From NCBI RefSeq assembly GCF_000154465.1, contig NZ_DS499577.1:1114013-1178012 (forward strand): 64,000 nucleotides of DNA. Direction: 5' to 3'. The translations under genes and the position numbers were made by a program. How positions within the stretch are numbered: the stretch's first letter is position 1; each line of letters begins with the position of its first letter. The notes beneath the pieces are model-generated. The model worked only from the letters and a program-made list of their open reading frames with translations, made no database searches and had not been told where the DNA came from. This document shows, piece after piece, positions 7,826 to 16,416 of the stretch. The DNA is from Alistipes putredinis DSM 17216. GTDB taxonomy: Bacteria; Bacteroidota; Bacteroidia; Bacteroidales; Rikenellaceae.

Positions 7826-9424
7826 CTACTGTTTTTTTGCGTTGTGGCGTTTGGCGGTCTGGATGCACTCGCGGCGCGGGATGATGACCGAAACCCCTTT
7901 GTATTCGATCTCTTCGCGGATCGTGCGGCGGATCTCCTCCATGTTCTTGGGCAGGGGTACCACGACGCGGATGTGTTCGGGCTCCACGCCCAGTCCGGCG
8001 CAGATCTGCTCGAGGCGTCCCGTGCCGGCCGAATCCTGGCCGCCGGTCATGCCGGTAGTGAGGTTGTCCGAGATTACGACGGTGATGTTGCTCTTTTCAT
8101 TCACGGCATCCAGCAGGGCGGTCATGCCCGAGTGGGTGAAGGTCGAGTCGCCGATTACGGCTACCGAAGGGAACTGTCCGCCGTCGGCAGCGCCCTTGGC
8201 CATCGTGACCGAAGCGCCCATCTCCACGCAGGTGTCGATCGCCCGGAACGGGGGCAGCGAACCGAGCGTATAGCAGCCGATGTCGCTGAATACCTTGTGG
8301 TCGGGGTAGTGCTCGCGCAGCACGTCGTTCAGTGCCGTATATACGTCGCGGTGGCCGCAGCCCTGGCAAAGGGCCGGGGGCCGGGGCATGGTGAGCTGGC
8401 TGGCCGCCTCGCTCTCGCGGCGGGGCAGACCGAGGGCGCCGCGTACGTTGTCGGGCGTGAGTTCGCCCGTGCGGGGCAGCTCGCCGCTCAAACGTCCTTT
8501 GACCGGAATCGGAGTACCCAGCAGACCGCGGATCATCTCCTCCACCAGAGGTTGTCCCTCTTCGACGATCAGCAGCGAACGGCACTCCGAAGCCATGCGC
8601 TGTACGAGTGCCGTCGGCAGCGGATATTGCGAGATCTTCAGCACGGGGAAGGGGCAGCCTTCCGGGAAGTTCTCCATAATATAGTTGTAGGCCAGACCGC
8701 AGGCGATGATGCCCATGGATTTGTCCGGTCCGTCGATGTAGCGGTTGTGGCGCGAATGTTCGGCCTCCTGCTCGAAGAGTTTGTTCTCCTCGATGAGGGT
8801 TTTGTAACGTACGCGCGAGTTGCCCGGCATGAGGATCCACTGGCGGGGCCGCTCGGGGTAGTGGAGCGTGTTTTGCTGGCGGGGTTCGCCGATTTCGACC
8901 ACGGCACGCGAGTGGGCCATGCGGGTCGTCACGCGCATCAGCACCGGAATCTGGTATTTCTCCGAGAAGTCGAACGCCTCGCCGATCATCTCGTAGGCTT
9001 CCTGTTGCGATGCGGGTTCGAAGCAGGGAATCATGGCGAATTTGGCGTAGAAGCGGGAGTCCTGTTCGTTCTGCGAGGAGTGCATCGAGGGATCGTCCGC
9101 CGCTACGACCACCAGGCCGCCGTTGGCACCCGTCATGGCTGAATTGACGAAAGCGTCGGCGCAGACGTTCATGCCCACGTGCTTCATGCAGACCAGGGCC
9201 CGCTTGCCGACGAACGACATGCCGAGGGCCGCTTCCAGTGCGGTCTTTTCGTTGGCCGACCAGTTGCAGTGGATGCCGCGCTCGCGCGTTAGGGGGTGCA
9301 TCTGGATAAATTCCGTGATCTCCGTAGAGGGGGTTCCGGGGTAAGCGTACACGCCCGAAAGACCGGCGTTGAGGGCTCCCCATGCGATAGCCTCGTCGCC
9401 GAGTAATAATTCTTTCTTTATCAT
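7826..9424 (-). CDS. iorA: indolepyruvate:ferredoxin oxidoreductase, alpha subunit
   Basis: A 532-residue TPP-dependent subunit, first gene of the iorAB-aminotransferase operon. I chose the ATG at 9424 (MIKKELLLGDEAIAWGAL); longer frames add only unrelated residues. The N-terminal pyrimidine-binding domain includes YAYPGTPSTEI; the C-terminal TPP domain has LCQGCGHRDVY and GDSTFTHSG with the downstream ISDN. It stops right after RRECIQTAKRH, so the C-terminal ferredoxin-like domain with two CxxCxxCxxxC motifs found in archaeal IorA is not present. Electrons must leave through another route or an unlinked ferredoxin. Assignment is otherwise secure. Confidence 0.93.
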   Translation of the reverse strand: MIKKELLLGDEAIAWGALNAGLSGVYAYPGTPSTEITEFIQMHPLTRERGIHCNWSANEKTALEAALGMSFVGKRALVCMKHVGMNVCADAFVNSAMTGANGGLVVVAADDPSMHSSQNEQDSRFYAKFAMIPCFEPASQQEAYEMIGEAFDFSEKYQIPVLMRVTTRMAHSRAVVEIGEPRQQNTLHYPERPRQWILMPGNSRVRYKTLIEENKLFEQEAEHSRHNRYIDGPDKSMGIIACGLAYNYIMENFPEGCPFPVLKISQYPLPTALVQRMASECRSLLIVEEGQPLVEEMIRGLLGTPIPVKGRLSGELPRTGELTPDNVRGALGLPRRESEAASQLTMPRPPALCQGCGHRDVYTALNDVLREHYPDHKVFSDIGCYTLGSLPPFRAIDTCVEMGASVTMAKGAADGGQFPSVAVIGDSTFTHSGMTALLDAVNEKSNITVVISDNLTTGMTGGQDSAGTGRLEQICAGLGVEPEHIRVVVPLPKNMEEIRRTIREEIEYKGVSVIIPRRECIQTAKRHNAKKQ

Positions 9425-9827
9425 GGTGTCTGTTTTAGGTTCATTGCTGTTTTGAGTTCCGTTTCCCGCCTCGTATAACCGAACGGGCTTGGTGGTTATA
9501 TCCTCGGCTCTACGAAACAGTTCGTTTTTACGCCGTTGTTTTCCGCTTTGGCAGAGTTCGAACACCTCCGATTCTGCGCTCGGTTTATCGAAAGCGTTGA
9601 TTTTCTTTCGACTATTTTTCGCCTCGGCAATCGAAACGAAGGTTTCATTGCGCTCGGCTTAAGGAAGCAACTTAGGTTTCTGACAAATTTAGCGTTTTTT
9701 TTTGAAATATCTACTGTGACGGTGGTTTTTATTCCGGATTTTCGGTAATACGGCAAAATTGATGACGATTCGGAAGTAAAAGGTCCGAGCTCTGTTTTTT
9801 GCTTTCGCCGGATGAAGCGTGGGAAAA
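9425..9827. other. intergenic region upstream of iorA
   Basis: About 400 bp without a gene I can support. It has a T9 run at about 9690-9699 and AT-rich stretches but no clear TAnnTTTG promoter that I could place with confidence for iorA. Confidence 0.4.
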
Positions 9828-9852
9828 AAGCCCCCTTCGAAAAGGGGGCTTG
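9828..9852 (-). terminator. Rho-independent terminator after the 9931 lipoprotein gene
   Basis: Perfect stem AAGCCCCC/GGGGGCTT with loop TTCGAAAA-type and a T6 run on the minus strand. It lies about 80 bp after the stop of the lipoprotein gene. Confidence 0.88.
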
Positions 9853-9930
9853 ATGAAGATTCCGGGAGAACCGGTTGCCGGTCGAATCGTGGGTTTGAGA
9901 TGCGATCGGACCTTCGGTTGCCGGGGTTGT

Positions 9931-11580
9931 TTATTGCACATCGACGAACGGTCCGCAATAATAACCGTTCATTTCGTTGGTCGCTTCATAGAAGGCCAGC
10001 GCGATCTTTTGCTTTGCGGTGGCTCCGTGGATGGTACTCTTGGTGTTGTCACCCTGGTTGTCGTAGGTTTTGCCTGCATATGCGATGGACAGTATTCGTC
10101 CGGCATCCTTTTCGTTGGCAAAGGAAACGAGCAGACCGTCCAGTGCCTGCGGTGCGGCTTTGATGGTTACTACGCCCTCCGCCTGCCGGATTTGCTCCAA
10201 ATCGGTCAGACCGGCCTGGGGTGCCAGATAGATCGTGTAGTAATCGTCGCTGCGGCGGTCGATGACGGCGGATTGGAGTTCGACCGGGTCGTTCGTTCCG
10301 ACCGTATAACTGTTGCCGGAGTAGTAGGAGTATAGTTCGAACGCCCCGTCCGCATACCCTTCGAGGTGCATATCATGAACCTGCAGATCGAACGAGATTC
10401 GGTAGTTGTCTTGCAGGGCGTATTTGTAGAGGGTGATGGTGCCCGTCGCGCCTTGAAGGTCCGTATTGGTGACGGTAACCGACTTTTGTTGGGCAGGATC
10501 GACGATTTCGAGTTCGAACAGCTTGTCGATCCGGGTGATGTCGATCGGAGTTTTAGCCGTCGCCAGGGCGTTGTCGAAGCGGATTCGAACGTAGTATTCA
10601 TCCACCTGGTCGATCAGCGCTCCCATGACGGGGCTGGCCGGCGAGAGATGGATTTCGGAAATCGTTTCCTCTTCGAGCGGTTGGTAATAGGCGCTTCCGA
10701 GCGGAGTTTTCAGGTCGTTGAGGCTGATGAAGCTGGTCCGCTCGGCGTCCTGCTGGTCGTAGGTGCAGGTACCGTAGATGCGGAGTTTCTTGCCGGTTGC
10801 GGCCGAGGTCATTTCGGCATATCCTTCGATCTTGTCCCCGTCGCGGGTGACGATGAAGCCGCCGTCGGTGATTAATGAATGGTAGTCGATGGTCACCATC
10901 GAAATATCCGATGCGATGGGGTGTTGGAACGACATGGAGTTGAGCAGCGAATACCGTTCGGACGCACTCTTCATGTTGATCGATTTATTTAGCTGGTTCG
11001 GCGTGAAGCTGAGGGATATGTAATCGTTTTTTCCGCCGTTGCCATAGAGCATGTCCTGGTAGTTGTCGTATCCTTCGAGCGGGGAGATGAAGAACCAGAG
11101 CCGATCGGTTTCCTTGTAGAAGAAGACCGATTTGGCGGCGATCCGCTGGTCGCCGTATTCGATGAACGGCTCCTCTCCGGAAGGTACTTCGAGTCCGGGA
11201 TCCTGCGTGTCGAGCGTTCGGAATTTGTATTCGGTAGAAGTGAGTTCCAGACCGCCTTGTGTAAAACCTGTTGCCACGATCGTATAGTCGCTCGACGGAA
11301 GCAGACTGTTGTATGTGAAGGTTTTGGTTTCGGCCGGATCCTGAACGGTCGCTTGAGGCGTTACCGTCGCGGATTTGATCGTATAGGTATAAACATCTAC
11401 ATTTTTCGGCGTGATGGTGAAAGTTACGGTATTGGCTTCGGCCTTGACGTCGGAAATGGTGAGCGTGGCGCTTTCTCCGGGAGGCGGGGGCGTCGTTTCG
11501 TCGTCTTTACAACTCTGGAAAGTTCCCAATAGCAGGATGCAACACAGTAAATGGAAGGTTGCTTTACTCAAAGATTTCAT
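9931..11580 (-). CDS. surface lipoprotein with fibronectin III-like N-terminal domain
   Basis: A 549-residue predicted lipoprotein. A signal peptide with lipobox near FQSC (Cys about residue 26) is followed by a proline linker and a beta-rich domain (residues about 36-125, SATLTISDVKAEANTVTFTI to YKFRTL) matching the repeats of the neighbouring lipoprotein. The remaining 400 residues are beta-rich and I do not recognise them. Bacteroidetes lipoproteins of this layout are usually outer-membrane exposed. It lies 175 bp downstream of the phase-variable lipoprotein gene on the same strand and may share its transcript. Similar N-terminal domains suggest a common origin. The ligand is unknown. Confidence 0.75.
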   Translation of the reverse strand: MKSLSKATFHLLCCILLLGTFQSCKDDETTPPPPGESATLTISDVKAEANTVTFTITPKNVDVYTYTIKSATVTPQATVQDPAETKTFTYNSLLPSSDYTIVATGFTQGGLELTSTEYKFRTLDTQDPGLEVPSGEEPFIEYGDQRIAAKSVFFYKETDRLWFFISPLEGYDNYQDMLYGNGGKNDYISLSFTPNQLNKSINMKSASERYSLLNSMSFQHPIASDISMVTIDYHSLITDGGFIVTRDGDKIEGYAEMTSAATGKKLRIYGTCTYDQQDAERTSFISLNDLKTPLGSAYYQPLEEETISEIHLSPASPVMGALIDQVDEYYVRIRFDNALATAKTPIDITRIDKLFELEIVDPAQQKSVTVTNTDLQGATGTITLYKYALQDNYRISFDLQVHDMHLEGYADGAFELYSYYSGNSYTVGTNDPVELQSAVIDRRSDDYYTIYLAPQAGLTDLEQIRQAEGVVTIKAAPQALDGLLVSFANEKDAGRILSIAYAGKTYDNQGDNTKSTIHGATAKQKIALAFYEATNEMNGYYCGPFVDVQ

Positions 11581-11754
11581 AGTCGGATTATTTTAGGGTT
11601 GTTTTTTTGATAATTTATGTGCTCGATGTTCCGGTTGTGCCTTTGCCGCTGAAAGCGACGTGTTCCAACCGGCTCTCCCTTCGTCACGGGGACCCCGTGC
11701 AGCGAGGTTTCGGACAGGTTGGGAGTTCTGCGTGTTTGTTTATTTGATTGCTTT

Positions 11755-14074
11755 TTATTTGGCGCTCGTGGTCAATAATTCCGAAGTGACCGGAGCCGAC
11801 ATTTTCCCGTTGTTATCGACCGGGATGAGGACCAGATAGCTTTCTGCGAAATAGTAGTCGGTGGAGAACGTCGTGTCTTCGGTGGCGGCACGGTATTTTA
11901 CGCCGTTTTGTTTGCAGATCGTTTCACCGAGATTGGCTGCTGCATCGTAGGCTGTTTTTTCGATCATTGCGTAATAGTAACCTGCGCAATCGGCTCCGGG
12001 GGTTACGGTTACCGAGGCATAGAAAGATACGCCGTAATTGTCCGTGATCGAATTTACCGCGATGGTCGCCGTCGCAGAGCCGGTAGCTTCGTAGCCGAGG
12101 GTTTCGAACTCGACCACCGTCGGAACGCCGTATCTGTCTTCGTTGTCGGCTTCGGGCAGGGCGATCAGTACGTATTGCGTATCGTATGCCAAACGGGATC
12201 CGTTGATGTCGTTGTCGCTGTATAGCGTTATCGGATAACCACTCTCTTTGCCGATCAACTCTCGTTGAACGTATGTATCCGCATTGCCGCCGTATTTGCG
12301 GTCGAAATCGGCTTTGGTGATGAAGTTGTAATAAGCTTTTTCGAAGCCGTTCCGTTTGACGGAGAAAGTCGCTGAGGTGAACGATGCGGTCTTCAGGGCA
12401 ATATCGACCGTGAGCGACGTATCGTAGTCGGTGCCTGCGGCTTCCGTGTGGAACTCCTTGTATTGCAGGGGACCCAACTTGCCTTCGGCATCGTATGCGA
12501 ACGAGAAGAAGTAATATTCGCTGCCCGGCGAAAGCCGGTCTGTTTTCCAGGTGCCTTGGAAGTCGGCCGTGATGTCGTAGTCATAGGTCTTCGCATCCAG
12601 TCCGGCCTGGACGAATTGTTCCGGGGTGCCTGCGGCTTCGACGTCGGACTTGGTCGCATAGCCGGCATAGTAGGAAACGACGCCGTCCTGTTTTGTCAGG
12701 GCGATCTCCAACTCTTTGCCCGCAACCTGCGGTTCGCCCAGCGTGACAGCGGCCTGTCCTGCTCCGAGTTCGTCGCGGGCGGGGATCGTCAGCGGAATTT
12801 CGATGATTTCGCCGTAGTCTTCACAGACGACATCGACCCCTTGCCGGACAACGGGAGCGGCGTAGAGAAGGACTTGCTGCGACCGGGTCGAAAGCAGGGT
12901 TTTGTTCCACTCTTCGAACGAGGCGGTTTTGAGGCCCGCTGTCAGTGAGGCGACTTCGAGGTAATGGATGAACTGCTCCCGGGAATCGACCTTGAAATGC
13001 TCTTCGAAATCGGCGCTGGATTCCGTAAGGTCCGGGTCGAAAATTTTCAGGAAATAGAGCGGGAATTTGCCGGTGTCCACGTCGGCCTTGAGATAGATTC
13101 CGTGTGCGGTCGCCACGGCGTCGATCCGTGCGAATGCGGTATAGGCGGGGGTCGTGAACGAATGCGTGGCGGGTTCGGACGGTTCGTCTTTGCCGTTATA
13201 GGCTACGACTGTCAATACGTAGTCGGTTTCCGCCTGGAGGCTGCCGACCAGGAAGGTCGATTGCTGTGGCTTTTCGACGACGGTCATTTCGGCTGTTCCG
13301 TCGGGGACATCGACCTTGTAGGCGATCCGGACCGCATTGTCGAGTTTCAGGGTGAAGCGGATCGAACTGTGGGTCGTAGCGACCTCTTCGATCGAAACGA
13401 CGGCGGGGCCGGTCGGAAGGGCTTCGGTTTTGAATGCGTGGGTGACGGGATCGGCGGCCTGCCCGTTTTCGTCATATGCGACGGCGGTGATTTGATAGTC
13501 GGTCGCCGCCTCCAGGTTGTCGGTTGTATAGGTGCCGCCTTCGGAGCCGTTTACGAACGTAAGTTCGGCCGTTCCGTCGGGAACATCGACCTTGTAGCCG
13601 AAGCGGGCTGCATTGGCGGTTTTCAGGGTAAAGGTTACCGAATTATAGGTGGCTTTCACCTCTTCGATGGAGATGGTTGCCTTGTCGGGATCCGGCGTGG
13701 TCGGTTTTTCGGGGGTCGTGAATGTTGCGGTGGCCGGATTCGAAGGGCGCTGGTCGGCGTTATAGGCGATCGCCGTCAGCTTATAAGAGGTTTCGGGGGT
13801 CAGGTCGGTTATTTCGACCGTTTTTTCTTCGGAGCTTTCTATCGAAACGAAATCGGCGTCATCCCCCCCCCTCGATCTCGATCTTGTAAGCCATCGAGAT
13901 AGCATTGGTCGGAATTAATCGAAAAGAAACGTTGTCTGCTTCCGGGGAGAGCTCTGCGATTTCGATGGTTGCAGGAGGAGCTTCCGTCGAAGTGTTGTCA
14001 TCGCTGCACGCAGCGAGTACGGTGAGTAAAGTTAATCCAGTTAGGAGAAACTTCAGTTGGGCGAAATTCAACAT
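11755..14074 (-). CDS. multi-domain Fn3-like lipoprotein, frameshifted at a G9 tract (phase-off)
   Basis: One gene read in two frames. The 5' part (14074 to 13859) encodes a lipoprotein signal (MLNFAQLKFLLTGL..., lipobox LAAC) and the start of a beta domain, then stops just after a run of nine G. The 3' frame (from about 13870 to 11755) continues the same domain and adds at least three more Fn3-like repeats: the strand YKIEIEGG in the first corresponds to YKVDVPDG in the next two, and each carries a variant of LEAATDYQITAVAYDENG. Seven or ten G would join the frames to give a protein of about 770 residues. A perfect promoter lies upstream. Either the gene is phase-variable and OFF here, or it is a pseudogene or sequencing error; position in a long G tract favours phase variation. 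Confidence 0.78.
13863..13871 (-). repeat. G9 tract inside the lipoprotein coding region
   Basis: Nine C on the plus strand (G9 in the gene) at the exact frame break. With nine G the codons run GAG GGG GGG GGA TGA, a stop; with ten or seven the downstream frame GAT GAC GCC GAT is entered. Confidence 0.85.
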
Positions 14075-14114
14075 AACATGATTTTTAAGTTAGTAAAAGA
14101 GGAGCGCACTATTA

Positions 14115-14145
14115 CAAATATAATAAAAAGAATTGATTTTGCAAA
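14115..14145 (-). promoter_or_regulatory. consensus Bacteroidetes promoter of the phase-variable lipoprotein
   Basis: On the minus strand TTTG (14145-14142), 19 bases, then TATATTTG (14122-14115): a perfect match to TTTG-N19/20-TAnnTTTG. The predicted leader before the ATG at 14074 is about 35 nt. Confidence 0.8.
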
Positions 14146-14607
14146 TTTTACCGATTTGTTAAATTGTATATTTTAATATTTGAATTGTAAAATCTGTGGT
14201 CTATTCGTAAAATTTTATAAATTCGAAAAGAAGGCGAGTTCGATTTTTTTCGGGATTGTGTATTTAGATCGATTGAACCCGGAATCGCATTGTGCTTGTT
14301 GAGTAAGTACCTTGGATTGCATAAAATAAATGGCAGGAAGGGTGAGGGGGCACATTGTCGAGTTGCCGTTGGAGAGGGGCTTCGTGCTTCTTTTGGGAAG
14401 AATTTGGATGTTTTGGCGATTCGTTTTCAGGTGCTTTTCGCTGACGGGAATCTCAAAGTTGTTGCTATGATCGGGCGTCGGTACGGACGGATTCCGTATG
14501 GATTTTATGGGAGGACGGAAATTTTCCCGGGTGTAAGTCGGCGGGAGTACAAGGCGGAGAAAGAGAGAATCGGCAACTGCGCTATGGTCGTGCAGCCGAA
14601 AACAAAA
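14146..14607. other. intergenic region between the lipoprotein promoter and the tRNA terminator
   Basis: About 460 bp. The part next to the promoter is very AT-rich; the rest has no gene that I can support. Reading frames here run into the tRNA and its terminator and look fortuitous. Confidence 0.4.
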
Positions 14608-14633
14608 AGCGACCTGTCGAAAAACAGGTCGCT
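14608..14633 (-). terminator. terminator of the chromosomal tRNA-Arg
   Basis: Perfect 10-bp stem AGCGACCTGT/ACAGGTCGCT with a short loop and, on the minus strand, TTTTTGTTTT. It sits 11 bp beyond the left tRNA-Arg and should be the original terminator of the tRNA before insertion of the element. Confidence 0.9.
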
Positions 14634-14643
14634 GCATTATTTT

Positions 14644-14739
14644 GTGACGCCGACAGGACTCAAACCTGTAACCTTCTGATCCGTAGTCAGATGCTCTATT
14701 CAATTAAGCTACGGCGCCGAATTGCGAATGCAAATGTAG
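14644..14739. repeat. 96-bp direct repeat, left attachment site (attL)
   Basis: Perfect copy of 24924-25019. It covers the whole tRNA-Arg and 21 bp of its 5' flank, including the -7 promoter box TACATTTG. The two copies bound a 10.3-kb element with a tyrosine recombinase, so they are the attachment sites. Confidence 0.92.
14645..14718 (-). tRNA. tRNA-Arg (anticodon ACG), left copy
   Basis: A 74-nt cloverleaf without encoded CCA. Acceptor stem GGCGCCG/CGGCGTC with one G-U pair, anticodon arm TCTGA-CTACGGA-TCAGA giving anticodon ACG, T-arm with GTTTGAGTCC, discriminator A. It keeps the original chromosomal terminator but its sequence upstream of the -7 box belongs to the element and has no TTTG at the proper -33 distance, so it may be poorly transcribed. 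Confidence 0.95.
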
Positions 14740-14815
14740 GGCAATGTTGATTAACAGATAGTTACGGTAGTGAATTTTGTCGATTAATTTCTCTTTTTCG
14801 TGCTGTTGCTCGGCG

Positions 14816-14839
14816 CGGTTTACACGTTGGTTTACACAA
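14816..14839. repeat. 24-bp GTTTACAC double repeat, left end
   Basis: CGGTTTACAC then GTTGGTTTACACAA: two GGTTTACAC units 11 bp apart (one helical turn), 76 bp inside attL. The same 24 bp with one mismatch lies at 24819-24842 near the other end in the same orientation. They look like arm-type binding sites for the recombinase or a directionality factor. Confidence 0.65.
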
Positions 14840-14903
14840 TAGGGCAAATTCAATGCTGGTTAAACAATAGGTGAATTAATTGATTATTTGATAAATAGAA
14901 AAA

Positions 14904-14958
14904 GTGACAAACTCTGTTGAAAGGGCAATTATATAGCCCCTCGTTTTTAGTCTGTCAC
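14904..14958. repeat. 55-bp palindromic repeat R1
   Basis: First of five copies, each exactly 55 bp. Ends GTGACAAACTCTG and AGTCTGTCAC are near-complementary, and an inner stem GGGC-aattatata-GCCC closes the hairpin. Central TATAG is at repeat positions 29-33. It lies 165 bp inside attL. Confidence 0.85.
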
Positions 14959-15104
14959 TTGTCGTTGTCAAAGGAAAACCACATTTTTTCGGCCTGCCCT
15001 TAACCTTTTAAGATATATAGTATATATAACTCCATTTTTTGTGGAGTAATATTCTTTACCTCTAATACGTGCGTCTGTTCCATACTACCGTACGGTTCCT
15101 GCCG

Positions 15105-15557
15105 CTACTTTGCAAATTGCATCAGATAGTTTTCGCAGAATCCCGCTAACGGGAATTTCACCATCTCGTCCCGTCCGTCGGGCGTGGTGTAATGAAATAA
15201 TATAGTGTTCGCTCTGACAAGGCAGTCGAATAAATTTACCGTTTCGCTCATGCCCTCCATCTTCATCTCGTTGGCGATTATTATTCCTATTATATCGTTT
15301 ATCTCTTCAAGGTCGCTTTTCCACCCGATTATTCATTGTTTGTTCTTTACAAGTGCGATTTCGACGGGTTTATTTATGTCCGCTGTTTCGGGCGAGAAAA
15401 CAAAGTAAAATATTTCGGGATAAATCTCATTTTGGGGCTTTATGGCAATTAAGCCTATTCCCTCTGTCTTGCTCCATTCGACCAACTTGCAAATAGCTTG
15501 TTTATCCTCTCATGCGTCGGTCTTTCATTCTGTTTTCGGTTGTTTGTATCTGTTCAT
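15105..15557 (-). pseudogene. 151-codon frame interrupted by three TGA codons only
   Basis: From ATG at 15557 to TAG at 15105 one frame stays open except for TGA at codons 11, 16 and 75; there is no in-frame TAA or TAG before the end. The translated text between stops looks protein-like (AICKLVEWSKTEGIGLIAI, YPEIFYFVFSPETADI, LFHYTTPDGRDEMVKFPLAG). Tryptophan would fit at all three stops, and TGG also occurs in the frame. A near-consensus promoter lies 33 bp upstream. Either a gene decayed by three independent nonsense changes or a gene from a genetic context where TGA is read as tryptophan. I do not recognise the family. It fills the module between repeats R1 and R2. Confidence 0.5.
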
Positions 15558-15589
15558 TTTAGCTAAAATTTAATTGTTATTTATCTTTA

Positions 15590-15620
15590 TAAAGATAAGA
15601 TTATTAGCGGAATGAACAAA
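15590..15620 (-). promoter_or_regulatory. near-consensus promoter of the TGA-interrupted frame
   Basis: Minus strand TTTG (15620-15617), 19 bases, TATCTTTA (15597-15590; consensus TAnnTTTG, last base off). The -7 box lies within a palindrome TTATCTTTATAAAGATAA. Repeat R2 begins only 9 bp upstream of the -33 box. Confidence 0.6.
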
Positions 15621-15628
15621 ATAAGAAA

Positions 15629-15683
15629 GTGACAAACTCTGCAAAAGGGTCTTATAGATTAACCTTTTCACAAAGTCTGTCAC
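15629..15683. repeat. 55-bp palindromic repeat R2
   Basis: Starts GTGACAAACTCTGC and ends CACAAAGTCTGTCAC; arms pair through GTGACA, ACTCTG/AAAGT and AAAAGG/CCTTTT with a loop of about 12 nt. It is 80 bp past the stop of the lectin-like gene and just upstream of the promoter of the TGA-interrupted frame. Confidence 0.88.
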
Positions 15684-15763
15684 TCGGAAAGAAAAGATAA
15701 ACTTGGACAAATGGCATGAAATAAACCGCTTTGTCCAAGTTTGTCCTTAATAATCTTGAAACC

Positions 15764-16378
15764 TTACTGAATCAACTCCAAATCATCGAAATCTGCCACC
15801 TGTGCACCATAAGTATAGAAGCCTACACCATTGGAAATCAAATCACGGTAACGCAATTCAAGGGCGAGCATCCCGTTTACAAAAAACTCCAATTTCTTAT
15901 AAGTGCTTTTAATGGAAAAATCAAATCGAGTATCTTTCTTTTTCGTGACCTTCAGTAAGTTTTTTGCCGCACCAACCAAATCGCCATCTCTATATTGGAG
16001 AAAATATGCTTGCTTATCATCAATTGCAAACAACATGAAATTTCTATCATCCAAATAGTCCAGAACGATGCCGACCATGTTGTTCTCATTGATTTTTTTA
16101 ACATTTGCTTTGCATTTAATTTCAAAGTTTTTTTGAACATCAATGTTAGTAAAACAATGCGTCATGATTTCAGAAGCGTCCTTTACACCTCCAAGCAGGG
16201 AAAGCCCACCGCTTTTTTTGCCTTCAAGGTGCATGACACCTTCTTTAATAACGGCTTCCCCGTCCTTACCTGAAATTTCGGTCCATCCCATCGAGTTGGA
16301 ATCGAACGTGTCTTTGAACGTTTGTGCATTAGCAGTCAGCGTTCCCAGCGCAAAAAGCGCAACTAAAAGTTTTTTCAT
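15764..16378 (-). CDS. secreted lectin-like beta-sandwich protein
   Basis: A 204-residue exported protein. Signal peptide MKKLLVALFALGTLTANAQ with cleavage after AQ leaves a mature domain of about 185 residues rich in beta strands, beginning TFKDTFDSNSMGWTEISGKDG. The pattern DTFDSN..GW.....G.A.I..GV..LEGK, then VGIVLDYLDDRNFMLFAID and LEFFVNGMLALELRYRD resembles the concanavalin A-like/DUF1080 fold. It follows the PEGA-like gene by 38 bp on the same strand and is probably co-transcribed. Both encode periplasmic or surface proteins and are AT-rich. The fold is inferred from pattern, not from a search; the ligand is unknown. Confidence 0.7.
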   Translation of the reverse strand: MKKLLVALFALGTLTANAQTFKDTFDSNSMGWTEISGKDGEAVIKEGVMHLEGKKSGGLSLLGGVKDASEIMTHCFTNIDVQKNFEIKCKANVKKINENNMVGIVLDYLDDRNFMLFAIDDKQAYFLQYRDGDLVGAAKNLLKVTKKKDTRFDFSIKSTYKKLEFFVNGMLALELRYRDLISNGVGFYTYGAQVADFDDLELIQ

Positions 16379-16416
16379 AAGTTTAAGTTGTTTGAAATTA
16401 ATAAAAAAGAGAATTA

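Noticed and set aside
14290..14679. 129-codon plus-strand frame
   Set aside because: It runs over the tRNA terminator and into the tRNA-Arg; no homology or start signal.
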